Part shown: piece by piece, positions 24,696 through 36,777 of the stretch
How positions within the stretch are numbered: the first letter of the stretch is position 1
Layout of the letters: each line of letters opens with the position of its first letter
Assembly (NCBI RefSeq): GCF_020379485.1
Contig: NC_063436.1
Span: 38,569,512 to 38,633,511 of the forward strand
Direction: 5' to 3'
DNA: 64,000 nt
Source of the DNA: Brassica napus
Taxonomy: Eukaryota; Streptophyta; Magnoliopsida; Brassicales; Brassicaceae
Notes under the pieces: generated by a model
Told to the model about the DNA's origin: nothing
The model's database searches: none
Seen by the model: only the letters and a program-made list of their open reading frames with translations
Made by a program: the position numbers and the translations under genes

Positions 24696-25117
24696 GGAGA
24701 AATTATATGTTTACCACTTTTATGGTACCACTTTTCATTTTTACCACCACTAAAGAGACATTTTCAAAAATACCTTCTTCACTAAGTGGTAAAAGACAAA
24801 CTCAATGGACAAAATCCAAGCAAACACAAGGGAATTTTAAAAGAGAGAAAGATAAGAGATTTTTGGTTTTGGGAATCCGTTTTAACCACCTCAAAGGCTG
24901 GATTTCTCCCCAGCCAGCAGGCTTTCTCTTCCACCACCAATCCCCAAATGAAAAACTTTTCGAATTTTTTTTTTTGATAGATCTTTTTCTTTTCTTTTTT
25001 TTTTGATAGATTGAGGATGGTAATGAGTGGCCCGGATTCAAGATAGATAGATGAAGAGTGTTTATGAAGAAATGGAAGATGAGAAAGATGAATGATTTAG
25101 AAGATACCAAACGAGCG

Positions 25118-25129
25118 GCTCTGATACCA
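25118..25129 (-). other. Primer-binding site next to an LTR end
   Basis: On the minus strand TGGTATCAGAGC follows ...GGGTCCTTCA AG. An LTR therefore ends (CA) at 25132 and an internal domain would run towards lower coordinates. That domain is at most about 400 bases before the MULE-like end at 24696. Confidence 0.75.
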
Positions 25130-25131
25130 CT

Positions 25132-25577
25132 TGAAGGACCCTAAGATCGGTTCACTCCAATGGATCAGATTTGGATATGAACTCCGGATGGAGAACTGAA
25201 TGGATTGAAGGGTCGCACGAAGGTTGCGGAAAGGCCTTCGATATTCCCGACTCCAAATGGTGCTTGATATGACTCACAAGACCACCAAGTGAAGGATCTC
25301 TCGTCGTTGCTTGATATGACTCCTAAGACCAACGATTTGAGGAAGTGTTTATTTGGATATGACTCACCAAGAAACAAGACAAGTTTTAAACGAAGAACAA
25401 AGAGTTTAAACTCAAAAGCTTTTGACAAAACGATTTCTGATCATTTAAATGAAAAGAGTTTCATACTTATAGAGTTTTGTAGATCTAGGAATTAAATGAA
25501 AAGTAGATCTAGATCTAGATCTAGTCTTTACACGGAAATAAAGAGAAGATTTAATTAATGTGACTGATCGGCTTCCA
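25132..25577 (-). mobile_element. LTR-like segment, 3' end defined
   Basis: Ends CCTTCA on the minus strand two bases before the PBS. The 5' boundary is not recognised. It contains GATATGACTC repeated three times (about 25265, 25312, 25357) and a short GATCTA tandem at 25502-25522. Confidence 0.5.
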
Positions 25578-26192
25578 TCAAGATGCATCTGAACCGGCTA
25601 AGTCCAAGGCGGTAAGGACATTCACATTGGTGGGACGATCAGCAAGGGCCGCGGTACGTTCTGCTAAGGCCGTGGGGCGTTCTGATCGGACAAGTTGCGT
25701 TCCGACAAAACCCAAGTCTTCTGATAGCTTAAGGATCCTTGCCTTAGAGAAATTTCCAAAGGAAAAGTCCATGATCGGATCAAACAAGGTAGCGAGATCA
25801 TCAGCACGGTCGTCGGTACATGCGGTACGAGCCAATCGAGTCAAAAGAGAGAAGTCTCGATCATTTTGTGAAACCTCATGATCCAAGTCTAGTCTGGCAT
25901 GATCTTTCTCAAGTCTGGCTTGGCTATCAGTCTTGGCTTGTCGAGTTGGCCGGGAGAGACGGACTTCAGTTCGGTCAGTTCGAGCATCTGGTCGAGGATC
26001 TGGATGAAGCTCCAATCCGGAAGTTCGCGGGTAGAGCTGATAGATGGCCCGGTCGATCTTTCTGATCTGATCGGTAGGATGAACCTCAGCTGGGACGTCT
26101 GGAATGTTCTGATCGGTCTGGTCCATGGACTGGGGCACATCAGACGATCTGGTCAGAGTCACAAAATTACTCCACGACCTAGACCAGTTCAT
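25578..26192 (-). CDS. 204-codon open frame of retroelement type, function unknown
   Basis: An uninterrupted minus frame rich in Asp, Arg, Thr and Ser. The C-terminal half reads FGNFSKARILKLSEDLGFVG and ends LDLAGSDAS. The N-terminal half is a low-complexity D/R/T/Q run. I recognise no domain. It lies upstream of the LTR end at 25132 on the same strand and inside the MULE-like unit, so retroelement origin (a gag-like or accessory frame) is an inference from context only. Its composition is clearly GC-richer than the surroundings. No intron signals are needed to keep it open. It could equally be a chance frame in a GC-rich LTR, because an antisense frame of 121 codons also exists at 25899-26264. 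Confidence 0.35.
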   Translation of the reverse strand: MNWSRSWSNFVTLTRSSDVPQSMDQTDQNIPDVPAEVHPTDQIRKIDRAIYQLYPRTSGLELHPDPRPDARTDRTEVRLSRPTRQAKTDSQARLEKDHARLDLDHEVSQNDRDFSLLTRLARTACTDDRADDLATLFDPIMDFSFGNFSKARILKLSEDLGFVGTQLVRSERPTALAERTAALADRPTNVNVLTALDLAGSDAS

Positions 26193-27985
26193 CCACTAAC
26201 TCGACCTGCTCCGTCAAGGCACAAGGCTTTGCAACCCGTACCTAGAGTTAGCGTTTTCCGTTAGATCGAGGCCTAAGGCTTTTCAACCCGTACTACGACC
26301 TAATGTTGTGTTAGACCGGAGTAGTCAAATATCAGAGTACTCATGAAGCGCATATAAAACAATTAATTTTATTGATTTAGGAAATATTCACACATAGAAT
26401 AATCAAGACTAGGCCCAGCCTAATGCCAAATCGAGTCAACTTAACACAATTCACAATACCGTTTATAAAAGGCATGAAAATCTACACCGGCCGTCCTAAC
26501 GTCCATCTCCAAGCTATCCAATCATCCTTACCTAAAGCAACCTGCAAAAAGGACAACGGAGTTGGATGAGTAACCTAACGTTACTCAATGAGCTGGCGGC
26601 CTCTACCCGCAACCTAGACTCTAACCCAGACAACCCAAAATAACAAACAATCTAGTCCTAGCATGCAATAAAAGCTAAGGCTAAGCAAACCGTTACTAAG
26701 TCAGACTTGGCCTTCTGTCATGATCTAGCTTCAAGTAACGGGAACCTGCATTAAAACAACTCAACAACCAATCCCTAGTTAACCATATATACGCTTGAGC
26801 TCAGTATTGATGTAGTGTTAGATACTTAAACTATGCAAGTATCATTAGTCGGTCGACCAACAATCAGACAAGAACATGATCGGCCAACCAATGATACCGC
26901 ATAGCTTTAATATGCACCACCCTTCACAAGCAATCCCTCAAACACATACATACCAATGTCAGGCCTACACTAACGAAATACACACCAAGCTTAATCCGGT
27001 ACCTAAGCCAGACTTAGTACTTAATGTCAGAACCTGCAAACAAATCAATCAACAACCAAACACAATAACAATAATAACTATGAGTAACTAGGACTCGATC
27101 TAACTCGTAACACCGTATATCAATGCTACTCTTAATCTAGGGTTCCATAACCCTGTACGACACTCTAACACAACACAATACTCTAACCCAACACAATACA
27201 CTACCTCGGGAAACAGTGAGTGTTCCTCCTCATCATCCTTGGCAATATCCTATCTCCCTATCAGAAAGACTAGGAGAAGGAACTTTCAACTGAACGCGGC
27301 CCACAGTACAGTCGGGTCACCACACGATAGCCCCAGTACAGTCGGTCCGCTGCCGGTTGTTACACGTCGATCGCGGCTTACAGTACGGTCGGGTCACCAC
27401 AAGACAGCCCCAGTACAGTCGGGTCACTGCCGGTCACTACCCCGTCTGTGTAACCACTCAGCCGTAGGCCATGACCCTGTGTCTCTAAGTGCTCTCGATC
27501 CAGCGAATAAGGGGTTTCCTTAAACCTGTCGGGTACAAGGTTGAGGAAACACTAATTAACCCCCAAACATGCCTAGCATGGTGGGTTTCACACAAGCTAT
27601 ATGGAATTGCACTCTTAACTCTACAACACTAACAATATCATCACTAAACAACTCAACCAGTTAGTCACTCTATTACCAAGAGATGACTAATCTCAATCAA
27701 CAAGATTAATTAAACGAGCAAGCATTTAATTAAATCTACTCAATCAAACCGTTACCCAGATAGTTCGGCCTCCTGCTACGAATCTATGTTTAAAGATAAC
27801 GGGAACCTGCACTCAACCATATTAACACACAAGAATAGACAATATGATGCACCCTAGCCCTAGTCTTAATTTCATTTATCTCAGCTTAGCCCTTGCTAAA
27901 CTGAGTCTGGTTCCATAAATAAAATAACCCTAAGGACTCTACCAGGCAATAGCGTGATTCTAATCTATATGCAGACTCGATCTAT

Positions 27986-28202
27986 CCTAAATTCCAAGTG
28001 GAATTCAAACAAACCAAATCACAAAACTACCCTAAATTCCAAGTGGAATTCAAACAAGCCAACTCACAAAACTACCCTAAATTCCAAGTGGAATTCAAAC
28101 AAACCAACTCAAAAAATTACCTAAATTCCAAGTGGAATTCAAACAAGCCAACTCACAAAACTACCCTAAATTCCAAGTTGAATTCAAACAAGCTAACTCA
28201 CA
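27986..28202 (+). repeat. 45-bp tandem repeat, about five units
   Basis: Units CCTAAATTCCAAGTGGAATTC followed by AAACAARCCAACTCACAAAACTA. Period is 45 bases (one interval of 44). Each unit contains the palindrome TTCCAAGTGGAA. The 94-codon frame across it is the repeat, not a gene. Confidence 0.93.
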
Positions 28203-28561
28203 GTATTCTAGGCGAGAAGCAACTGGTTGATCAGAGAGGACTTGGCCAAAACCCAAGGGACGACTTGACTGGACTGGACTGATCTCGACTTGGACAGAAC
28301 CTCGGCTTGATCATGTTGAAACTGACAGGTCTGGACGGACTGATATGGATTCATACAGAACCTCCTTTAGCTTCTGGACAGTTCTTTCGGACTTTCCGGC
28401 GGAGTATCGAGCAGAACTTCAACTGATCTGAACTCATGTAACTGAACTATCTCTGGACAGAACCTCCACTTGACCATCAGAATATGACTGTCTTGGACGG
28501 ACAGATCTAGACAGAGCTTCCGCATCATAATCGTAGAGAATCATCGGTTGGACAAAACTGG

Positions 28562-28598
<37 letters not shown>

Positions 28599-28612
28599 TG
28601 CTCTCTCTCTTT
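28562..28612. repeat. (CT)n microsatellite, interrupted
   Basis: CT tract of about 38 bases, TATTG interruption, then a further short CT tract. Confidence 0.9.
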
Positions 28613-28889
28613 ATAGCCACATTGACTTGCTTGCCATCTAAACTGATCTTCACTTGATTGACCTTCAATTGGACAGAACCTTCCCTAGGCGCTGACTCAA
28701 AATCAGTAGATAACTGACTTCGAAAACTCTCTAAAACTCTCTAAAACTCTCGAAATAGCACGGAATCACTTGCTTTATTTTTCTACTTTTCTCTCACGGT
28801 TTTAGCTTGGTTTGGAAAGGTCTGGATGTGAATAAATGAGCTAGGGTCGTGGGGTATTTATAGAAGACAACAACCAATCAGCTTCAGGT

Positions 28890-29200
28890 TGGTGGCAGCC
28901 CGTGTGTCGCTTCGCATGGCTCCGGACGCATGTGTGGCGGTACCTCATGCTCCACATGTCTTTCAGCATGGCCAGGACACATGCAGGGTGCCACCACTAC
29001 TCCAAGATGTCAGGCTGCATGACTGGAACTCATGCAAGGCGCCACAGCAGCACACAAATGTCGATCAGCATGCTTCGGTTCCATGCGCGGAGACACCTTG
29101 TGCTTGTTCGATCCAGCTCGTGCTTCTACATGTCAGGCTGCATGTAGTGCTTCCATGCACGGCGACACCACGAGCTTCTGAAGAAACTCAGCTGATTGGA
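28890..29200 (+). repeat. Degenerate tandem repeat of about 60 bp
   Basis: Repeated GCATG..CATGC(A/G)(G/C)GG(C/T)G(C/A)CAC blocks at about 28915, 28970, 29022, 29070 and 29140. Plus-strand frames of 160 and 81 codons across it are repeat artefacts. Confidence 0.55.
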
Positions 29201-29765
29201 TGGTTGCCACCACGTTATGACGCCATGCAACGAGCCACCTCGAGCTTCTCAGTCCATTCGCCTGATTTTGTTCCTTCCGGCAAATTTCTGATCCACGATT
29301 TATCCAGAATATTTTTCTGCTCCCGTACTGATGAGTTGAATATTTTTAATAAACTCCAATCTGAAGTCTGACCTTGGCAGTAAATATTTTCCGATCCTTC
29401 GGCTTCATCGAAAACTTTCATAATATTGAAATTAGGGTTTTCGTCCAATTTCGGATTTTCGCGTTGTGCTTTGATCCCATCGTGCTTGCTTCCCGTCCGG
29501 CTTAACTCACGTCATGCTTACAACTTATGATGTCTCTGAATTAATATTCTGCTGATACGAAGTATTGCGGATTACTTTGTGGTTAAGAAACGTCGTGCTT
29601 CTAAACCGTTGAGCTTCTGAAACGTCGTGCTTCCAAAACGTCCTACTGAACAATCTAAGACATCTTCTAACTACGGTCGAGCAACTTATTCGAAACATAG
29701 TTCACTCACGATCACTTCTTTGCCCAACTCGTACTTCAAAACTTCTCGATCGATCCTTATCGCCC

Positions 29766-30485
29766 GTGACTCGACCACCACAAAGATACCCGACCATTAT
29801 TTTTTTAAAGGGTTTCTACAAAGACAGCCTCTTCTACAACTCTTGGCAGAATGTCACTACAGAGAAAACGCGTTTCATCGATTGGGACCTCGTGAAGCAG
29901 CTGGGGATTGAGAGCGACTTGAGGGCAATGATCACGGAGTTGGGTCTCGGTCACATGACCTATATCCTGACCTGGTCAAGCAGTTCATAGCAACAGCCAT
30001 GGTCAGCTACGCCAACGAGAGGGTGAAGAGGGCACGCGAGGGTACTTTGACCTTTTTAATCGCAGGCATCAGACGTGATTCCTCTACCAACTCTCTGCGA
30101 CATCTACTGCTTCGAGTATCGCGATAACATCTACTGCACAGTCCCAGCGTTTCCAGGACAGTCAGATTTTTGGGGACTCATCGCTTCTGGACACTTTGAC
30201 TCAGGGATGGCGACCAGACTGACATTTGCCATCCTACAATGCTCTACTTCATCAAGGTCCTTGCCAACACACTGTTGTGCAAGATGGAGCTGAACAAAGT
30301 GTGAGTACAGGAATTCACACTTTTGTTCAAGTCAGTGAGAAATTTGGTGGAGATTGGCGATTTGCAGGACATGATGGAGGACCGATCGGTCAACTTGGGA
30401 GCTGTGTTTGCTGAGTATTTGGCCAAGCTGAAGATGAAGCCTTTAAAAGGCACCGGGCCAAGAAGGAGACACTGGAAAGCAACTA
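29766..30485 (+). pseudogene. ATHILA ORF-1-like fragment (frameshifted)
   Basis: Pieces in successive plus frames give an ordered protein: WQNVTTEKTRFIDWDLVKQLG, then (frame change near 29950) DLVKQFIATAMVSYANERVKR, then LPTLCDIYCFEYRDNIYC and FWGLIASGHFDSG, then MLYFIKVLANTLLCKMELNK and a tail ending LGAVFAEYLAKLKMKPLKG. The order and motifs (the ID(W) VK core, the PTLCDIY block, the 'FI.VLANTLL' block) fit the ATHILA ORF-1 family (PF03078), of unknown biochemical role, found in Brassicaceae retroelements. At least three frameshifts make it non-functional. It ends about 100 bases inside the MULE-like terminus at 30589, so it looks captured. Confidence 0.6.
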
Positions 30486-30589
30486 GGGTTAATAAATGTT
30501 TTTTTACTTTTCATTTAAATTGAGGGTAAAATTGATTAGTGTAAACATGAAAAAGGGTACTATGAATATAGTATTTTGGGCAATTTCTC

Positions 30590-31340
30590 AAATAATAGAC
30601 ACTGTATGTGGATACAATTGAAGTACTCCTGAGTAGAAGTTGATAATATATTCTGCTAAAAAATATTTTGCTTGTGGTCTACAAACTAAGAGCAGGGCGG
30701 AGATAGAAAATTTTTTTATGGGAGGCATTGATGTAAATATATAGGGGTAGAATAACATAATAGAAGTTGTTTATAAAGTTATACATGTAATTTTGAAAAG
30801 TCATCAGGGGCAACTGCCCACCACTTAGTCTATGTGGCTAAGAGCAAACAATTAAAAATATTTAAGTAATGTTCTACGGCATTACAAACAAGTATAAACA
30901 TTTTTTAAGTAAATTTTTATTCAACCCATTAAACGGTTACAAGGTCGATTCGAACAAAAACTTCAAAGTCAATGTATTAACATTTTTGTTGAATGGTATA
31001 CACGTGCAGTTTATCTACCCTTTATCCATCTACCTTTCTAAACTAAGCATAATTTTGGATACTAAATGATGTTGATGGTTTAGTCTTTCCTCTCTACTAA
31101 ATGACTTTGATGTATTCTACCAAAAAAACAAAAATGACTTTGATGTAAACGTTGAAACAAACTTTCTGTTAATCTGTCTTCTTCATTTTTAAATTTACCA
31201 TGGTGTACAACGATGACATTAGCTACCAGACAACTTTTTACCGGCGACTACCCTGGCAAAAAAAAATACTACCAAACTACTTAACATTTCCCCATATGAT
31301 GACAATATATTTATATTTGCATTTTGATAATGTGAAAAAA
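30590..31340. other. Spacer, nothing recognised
   Basis: AT-rich. An 'atgactttgatgta' phrase occurs twice, at 31099 and 31134, as a minor direct duplication. Confidence 0.5.
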
Positions 31341-32195
31341 CTTAGAGCAATTCCAAAAAAAACTCTTTATTTTAGAATTTACAAAACTCTATATTTGAAG
31401 TTTCAATACGTTCTTCTTCAAAAACAAAACTTCAAATTTAACTTTAAGGTTATTTGTATTTTACACTATAATCCTTATATTTGTCATAATTAATATAATT
31501 CCATAAACATTTATAAATAATTAGCACATATATAAAAATATTACAGTAATATTAATTAATAAAAATTTATACTAAAGTATAAATTTATAAATGGAAATAA
31601 AAAATTAAATATTAAACTACAAGCAAAATACCACATTATTCCATAAAATTATTTCCGTAGTAAGCCGTCTTCGGTTACAAAAAAATTATTTGCACAATAT
31701 TTTAGAGACTTTCGAGATTCCAAAAAAAATTTACTAGACTATTAGTGTTGTTATAATATTTAAATTTGTGTAATAGTTATGTTTTCATGTATCATTTAAA
31801 AAAACAATTATTATGTTTCTTTTGTAATATTCTTGTTGTCTAGTTCTAGTTTTAAATAATTTAAATTTTATTTTTTAAAAATTTAAATTTAATTTTATAT
31901 GTAAAATTTAAATTTATAAAAACAAATTTGAAATATTTATGATATACAAAATTTTGATGGACTAAAACGATAAATGAAAAATTCTTAAAAATCATAAATG
32001 TGATTTGTAACTAATTATAAGCACCAAAATGTAAATAAAAAGATGAAACTTCAAATTTGGAGTTTTGAATAGTAAAACTTTAAATATAGAGTTTCACCCC
32101 TTAAAACTCTAAAGTTGAAGTTTTGAAGTTCCTTTCAAAAAAGCAAAAAACTATATATTTTAAGTTGTAGAATTTCTTTGAGAGATATTCTTATA
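31341..32195. mobile_element. Possible small non-autonomous DNA transposon
   Basis: The left edge contains GAGCAATTCCAAAAAAAACTC and then AAAACTCTATATTTGAAGTTT. Near the right edge AAACTTTAAATATAGAGTTTC and GAAGTTTTGAAGTTCC form imperfect inverted counterparts. AT content is very high and there is no coding. I could not find a target duplication, so the superfamily is open. Confidence 0.4.
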
Positions 32196-32225
32196 GTAAT
32201 TGGTCAAACATACACAATGTATTTT

Positions 32226-35200
32226 GGGGTTTTTGCCAAAACTAACCCATAACTTGATTTTAACCCTAAACTTATACTCAAACTTGAATCAAATGCAAAA
32301 CTAACCTAAAAGCCTTGTGAAATTACTGTCCAGCCCCTTGTGACCAAACAAAAAAACAGAAGCTATTTTTACGAATATAGCCCTAGTAAGTCGTCTGAGT
32401 CGTCTGAGATGTTGAAAGTCGTCTGGACAACTTCAAAGTAAGTCTTCTGGTGTAGCTGATCTTAAAAATAATTTATAAATTTTTTAAATAATATTTTGAT
32501 AAGCGAAAAATTAAAATCATGTAATTATAAACAGTTTTAAGTGATATAAATTAAAATATAATAAAATTGAATTGTTTTCAACATAGATGAGTGCAGGTAG
32601 TGAATCATGGTATTCTTTGGTCTAGGGTTTGAGAACATATGTTATAGTATTGTATATATTCTTAGGGTTAGATTTTGGAAAGCTTGAATGTTTTTTTGAA
32701 AAAATAATTTTTTACCTATACGTGTTTATTTTTGTGTATAGTAAACACTTTTGAAATTTAATTTGATTTTATGAAGTGTTTAGTTAGTTAATTAAGTTTA
32801 GGGGTTATGTTTAGGGTCTAGACGACTTACGTTTCAGTCGTCTGGTGAAGAAATTAAAACAGAAGACTTACATGTAAGTCGTCCAAATATTTCCACCTAA
32901 ATTTTTTTTTAAAAAATATTTTCCCGCTTAAATAATTTAAACCAGATGGCTTACAAGTAAGTCGTCTGGAAAGTCTTCTATTTTAGTTTCCCGCTAAAAA
33001 TATTTTAATTTCCCGCTAAAAATATTAAACTCTTCTGGACGACTTACTAGTAAGTCGTCTGAATCAAAAATATTTAATCTAATTGGATTTTTTGTCTCCC
33101 TATATAAAGAAAAATTTACACATTATCTCTCCTCCTCTCCAATGGCTGCAACAAAAATGTAATGTTCATCATTCTAAAACTCTTCAACCTCTCTCTAATC
33201 TCTTTGACTTGAAAACACCAAACTTTATATGAATTTTTCAGTTTTGTCTCATGTATTTCTTACTAATATATCTCTTTTGCAGGTTTTTAATCAGATAGTA
33301 CTCATCTTCCACTAATTTAAAGGTAGATCTATTAATTTTAGATATGTATTTTTGTGTGTTCTATAAAGGTAGATTTATCTAATTTTCCACTCATTTTCTC
33401 AGTTTTTAAGTCATTTGAACGTTTTTGGATATGCAGGTTTTTCAGATCTGGATTTGATATGTAGGTTTTTCAAATCTGGAAGACTTCTGAGACGACTTAC
33501 ATGTTAGTCGTCAAAAATATAATGCACTAGACGACTTCCTGGAAGTCTTCTGACGAAGTCTCCCTTTCATAATAGACCTGAGTGTTTTGGTAAGTTTTTA
33601 TATCTGATTTTTTTTCATTTGGTAACTTCTTGTTGTATAAAGTTCTTACTTTTTTCCCAAAATAAAACTCTCTAAACCTACTCTAATCTCTTTGACTTCA
33701 AAAGACCAAACTTTATATGAATTTTTCAGTTTTGTCTCATGTTTTTCTTACTAATCTATCTTTTTTGCAGGTTTTTAATCAGATGGTACTCATCTTCCAC
33801 TCATTTAAAGGTAGATCTATTAATTTTAGATATGTATTTTTGTGTGTTCTATAAAGGTAGATTTTTTTAATCTTCCACTCATTTTTTCTGTTTTTAAGTC
33901 ATTTGAATGTTTTTGGATATGCAGGTTTTTCAGATCTGGAAGACTTCTGGGACGACTTACCTGTTAGTCGTCTAAAATATAATGCACTAGACGACTTCCA
34001 GGAAGTCTTCCAGACTACTTCCATTTCAGTCGTCTGGACTTCCTGGAAGTCGTCTGCATTTCCTGGAAGTCGTCTGGACTTCCTGGAAGTCGTCTGGCAA
34101 AGTCTTCTTCCATATCAAGTGGAGTCCAAGCTTGTCTTTGTAGAGGAATTATCTATAATAATTTTGTTTGTGGTATGTTTTGTGAATTGCATGTCTACTC
34201 TTTTAGTTGTGTTTTTTTTTGTAAAATCAGTAATAATGTTTCCCAAGATGTAATACATGTGCTAACAATGTGTTTACACATTTACAAATCAATGAAATAA
34301 TAGACTTCAATAGCCTTTTTCTTATCTTTGGATCTCTTATATGCAATAATAAACTCCAATGGCCTTTTTCTCATCTTAATAAACAAGAATGTTGGTAGCT
34401 TCATATTGATACAACATTTTAAGAAGCATTTTAACCTTTCTTCCAACTCATAACAATAGTCGTCATTAGTGTTTATAACAATAATACTTAAGAGATGGAA
34501 ACAAACAATAGTAACTAGTCAAAGTATATCATATTTTTTATTTGAAAAACTTAGTCAGATTTAGTAAAACTAAGGGAGAGAACATATTGTGTATATATGA
34601 GTTTTACATATCTTGAAGTTACTTATCACTCTTAAAAATACAAGTTGTTCAAAAACTAGCGTAGAAGACTTAAAAACTAGCGGAGAAGACTTCCATGGAA
34701 GTCTTCTCAGATCAGTTAGAAACTTTAATTAACGTGAATGTTGGTAACCTCATAAATATCACCAATTAAGTTATAAATTTCAGTCAGTAGCCCAAATATT
34801 TATTAATAAACATGAATTAACAAGAAAATGTTAAAAAAATCTCTATAGTTTTGGAGAAAATGCAAGTTTATTAAACATTGACGCATACGACATCCACAGA
34901 GGTCATCTAGTAGACTTCCAGAGAAGTCGTCCATTTAGGTCGACGCGGACTACTTCAATCTAAGTATTCCAGACGACTAAAATAAAAGTCGTCTGGTCAA
35001 CGCATAGGTTATTTTTGCAATTGACTTTGAAATATGTTATTTGAGACGACTGAAAAATAAGTCGTCTACTTTTGTTTGGTTAAAAAAAACTCCAAAAAAG
35101 CTAGACGACATACATTTCAGTCGTCATAGGTTAGTTTTGCATTTGACTAGATTATTTCAGAAGTTTGACTTTCCTGGACGACTTACATTTCAGTCGTCTC

Positions 35201-36140
35201 ATGAAAATTAAAATATCAATATTTTTTTTAAACTGGACGACTTACAATTAAGTCGTCATAGGTTAGTTTTGCAATTGAAAAAAAAACTTCAATATTTAAT
35301 TATATATAGACGACTTACAATTTAGTCGTCCGTCAGACGACTTACTTGTAAGTCGTCCAGGATTTACGAGGTTTGACCAGAATCTCGGAATAAAATCTTG
35401 GACGACTTACATGTAAGTCGTCGGGCAGATGACTGAATTGTAAGTCGTCTGGCTATAATTAAATATTGAAGTTTTTTTTTTCAATTGCAAAACTAACCTA
35501 TAACGACTTAATTGTAAGTCGTTTAGTGTTAATAAAATATTGATATTTCAATTTTCACCATAAATGTAAGTCGTCCGGGAAAGTCAAACTTCTGAAATAA
35601 TCCAGTCAAATACAAAACTAACCTATGACCACTGAAATGTAAGTCGTCTAGGTTATTTGGAGATTTTTTTGTAACCAAACAAAATCAGACGACTTAACTT
35701 TCAGTCGTCTTAGAAAACATATTTCAAAGTCAATTGCAAAAATAACATCTGTGTTGACCAGACGACTTCTAGGTAAGTCGTCTACAGCCTGTAAGTTGTC
35801 TGGACGAACAGATCTGAAAAAAAAAACTCGATTTCATACTTTAAATTGGTGAGATAACTTCCTTAGCACACATAAGGCTTCTCCAAGAACACATAATCTT
35901 AAACGAAAGTGACCCACCCATAAGTGTTAGCTTCTTTGACTTTATGAATTATAAAAAATGTAGAATCAAAATCTTGGGTTTTTTTAGCTTAATATGGAGA
36001 GAAAGTGAGAGAGATGTTGTGTTTAGTTCATAAGAATGGAGAAAAAAGAAGGGTAAATCGATTTTGGGAGCATTAAGAGCTTCAAATTGGTTGTTCATGG
36101 TGGTTAAGGTATTGATGACAATGGCAATCTTGTAATTACT
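32226..36140 (+). mobile_element. Foldback/MULE-like element B with GACGACTTAC palindromes
   Basis: Starts GGGGTTTTTGCCAAAACTAACCC and follows the same order of blocks as the inverse right arm and the centre of element A: ACTTGAATCAAATGCAAAACTAACC; the CCAAACTTTA block after 'tctttga'; 'ggtagatctat'; 'ggagtccaagctt' at 34120 (19480 in A); and GCATTAAGAGCTTCAAATTGG at 36070 (21045 in A). Where A has GAAGACTTC, B has GACGACTTAC, usually as hairpins such as GACGACTTACTAGTAAGTCG (33042). The right inverted arm present in A is missing. Two adjacent copies of a block occur at about 33180-33540 and 33660-34020. No transposase is encoded. Confidence 0.7.
33180..34020 (+). repeat. Approx. 480-bp direct duplication in element B
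   Basis: Blocks 'actttatatgaatttttcagttttgtctcatgt', 'aggtagatctattaattttagatatg' and 'tttttggatatgcaggtttttcagatctgg' occur in the same order twice, the second copy followed by a cluster of GACTTCCTGGAAGTCGTCTG units (34010-34100). Confidence 0.8.
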
Positions 36141-36777
36141 TGTAATTAATAATTTATATGTATACATATTTTATATAAGTAAGAAACTATTATTATATTA
36201 TTTGTTTTATATTCACAATAAAATTATCTTTATATTTTTTAACAGATTATATTTTTGATGAGATTTAGTAATATTATATCTAAAACCACATTTAAATTCT
36301 TTTTTATATAAGTAAAACCACATTTAAATTATATGCAATATATATTATATACACCAAATAATATAATAAAATTAATATAAATGTCAACTTTCAAAATAAC
36401 AATTAATGTCTATACACTAAAATCAAATAGTTTTCTTATTTTAGAATAAATATATCTTAAAATAAAAAATCTAAATAAGAATTTTTTTTGTAAATTAATA
36501 TCGATATAAATTAATAAAATTTCAAAATCTCAACATTATTAATTTACAGAGGTTTTACGGCATTATGAATAAATACAGTTACTTAATTATATGGTGTATG
36601 ATTTGATTTGTAATTGAAAAAACATGTAAAAAATAGAGTGCTTAGTATTGAATATATGAAATGTGGGAGGGGATTGTTTGTAACATAACTTGGGATTAGT
36701 AACTACACTTTATGAGCCACTAACGTTTTAATATTATTATTGGGCTGTGTGAAGTCCACACAATTAAAGAATGGTTT
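36141..36777. other. AT-rich spacer, nothing recognised
   Basis: No supported feature. A poly-T run at 36776-36792 borders the next entry. Confidence 0.55.

Larger units (their letters stand above)
26193..29700 (-). mobile_element. LTR-like region of family A-type layout
   Basis: No coding frame is convincing. The order of motifs resembles the family A LTR on the minus strand: 'ggcttttcaacccgta' (26276), 'acctgcaaaaaggac', 'gagtaacctaacgttactcaatgag' (26570), a long middle, then a CT-rich tract (28562). The sequence itself is too diverged to align by eye beyond these blocks. I could not fix TG/CA ends. It is probably an LTR of a related family taken into, or inserted in, the MULE-like unit. 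Confidence 0.4.
24696..30589 (-). mobile_element. Composite MULE-like unit with acquired sequences
   Basis: The left end, GGAGAAATTATATGTTTACCAC, matches the inverse of the right end of the element at 46936-48091 for over 100 bases. The right end (GGGCAATTTCTC at 30579-30589, preceded by inverse 'catgtttacactaatcaattttaccctc') matches that element's left end. The two ends face each other correctly, in reverse orientation to the 46936 element. Inside lie LTR-like sequence with a PBS, a long minus frame, tandem repeats and an ATHILA ORF-1 fragment. The 9-bp flanks (ATAATTCAA and AAATAATAG) do not match, so one end may belong to another copy. No transposase is present. Confidence 0.55.

Noticed and set aside
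27986..28202. CRISPR-like array
   Set aside because: Units are directly adjacent 45-bp tandem repeats without unique spacers, in plant repeat DNA.
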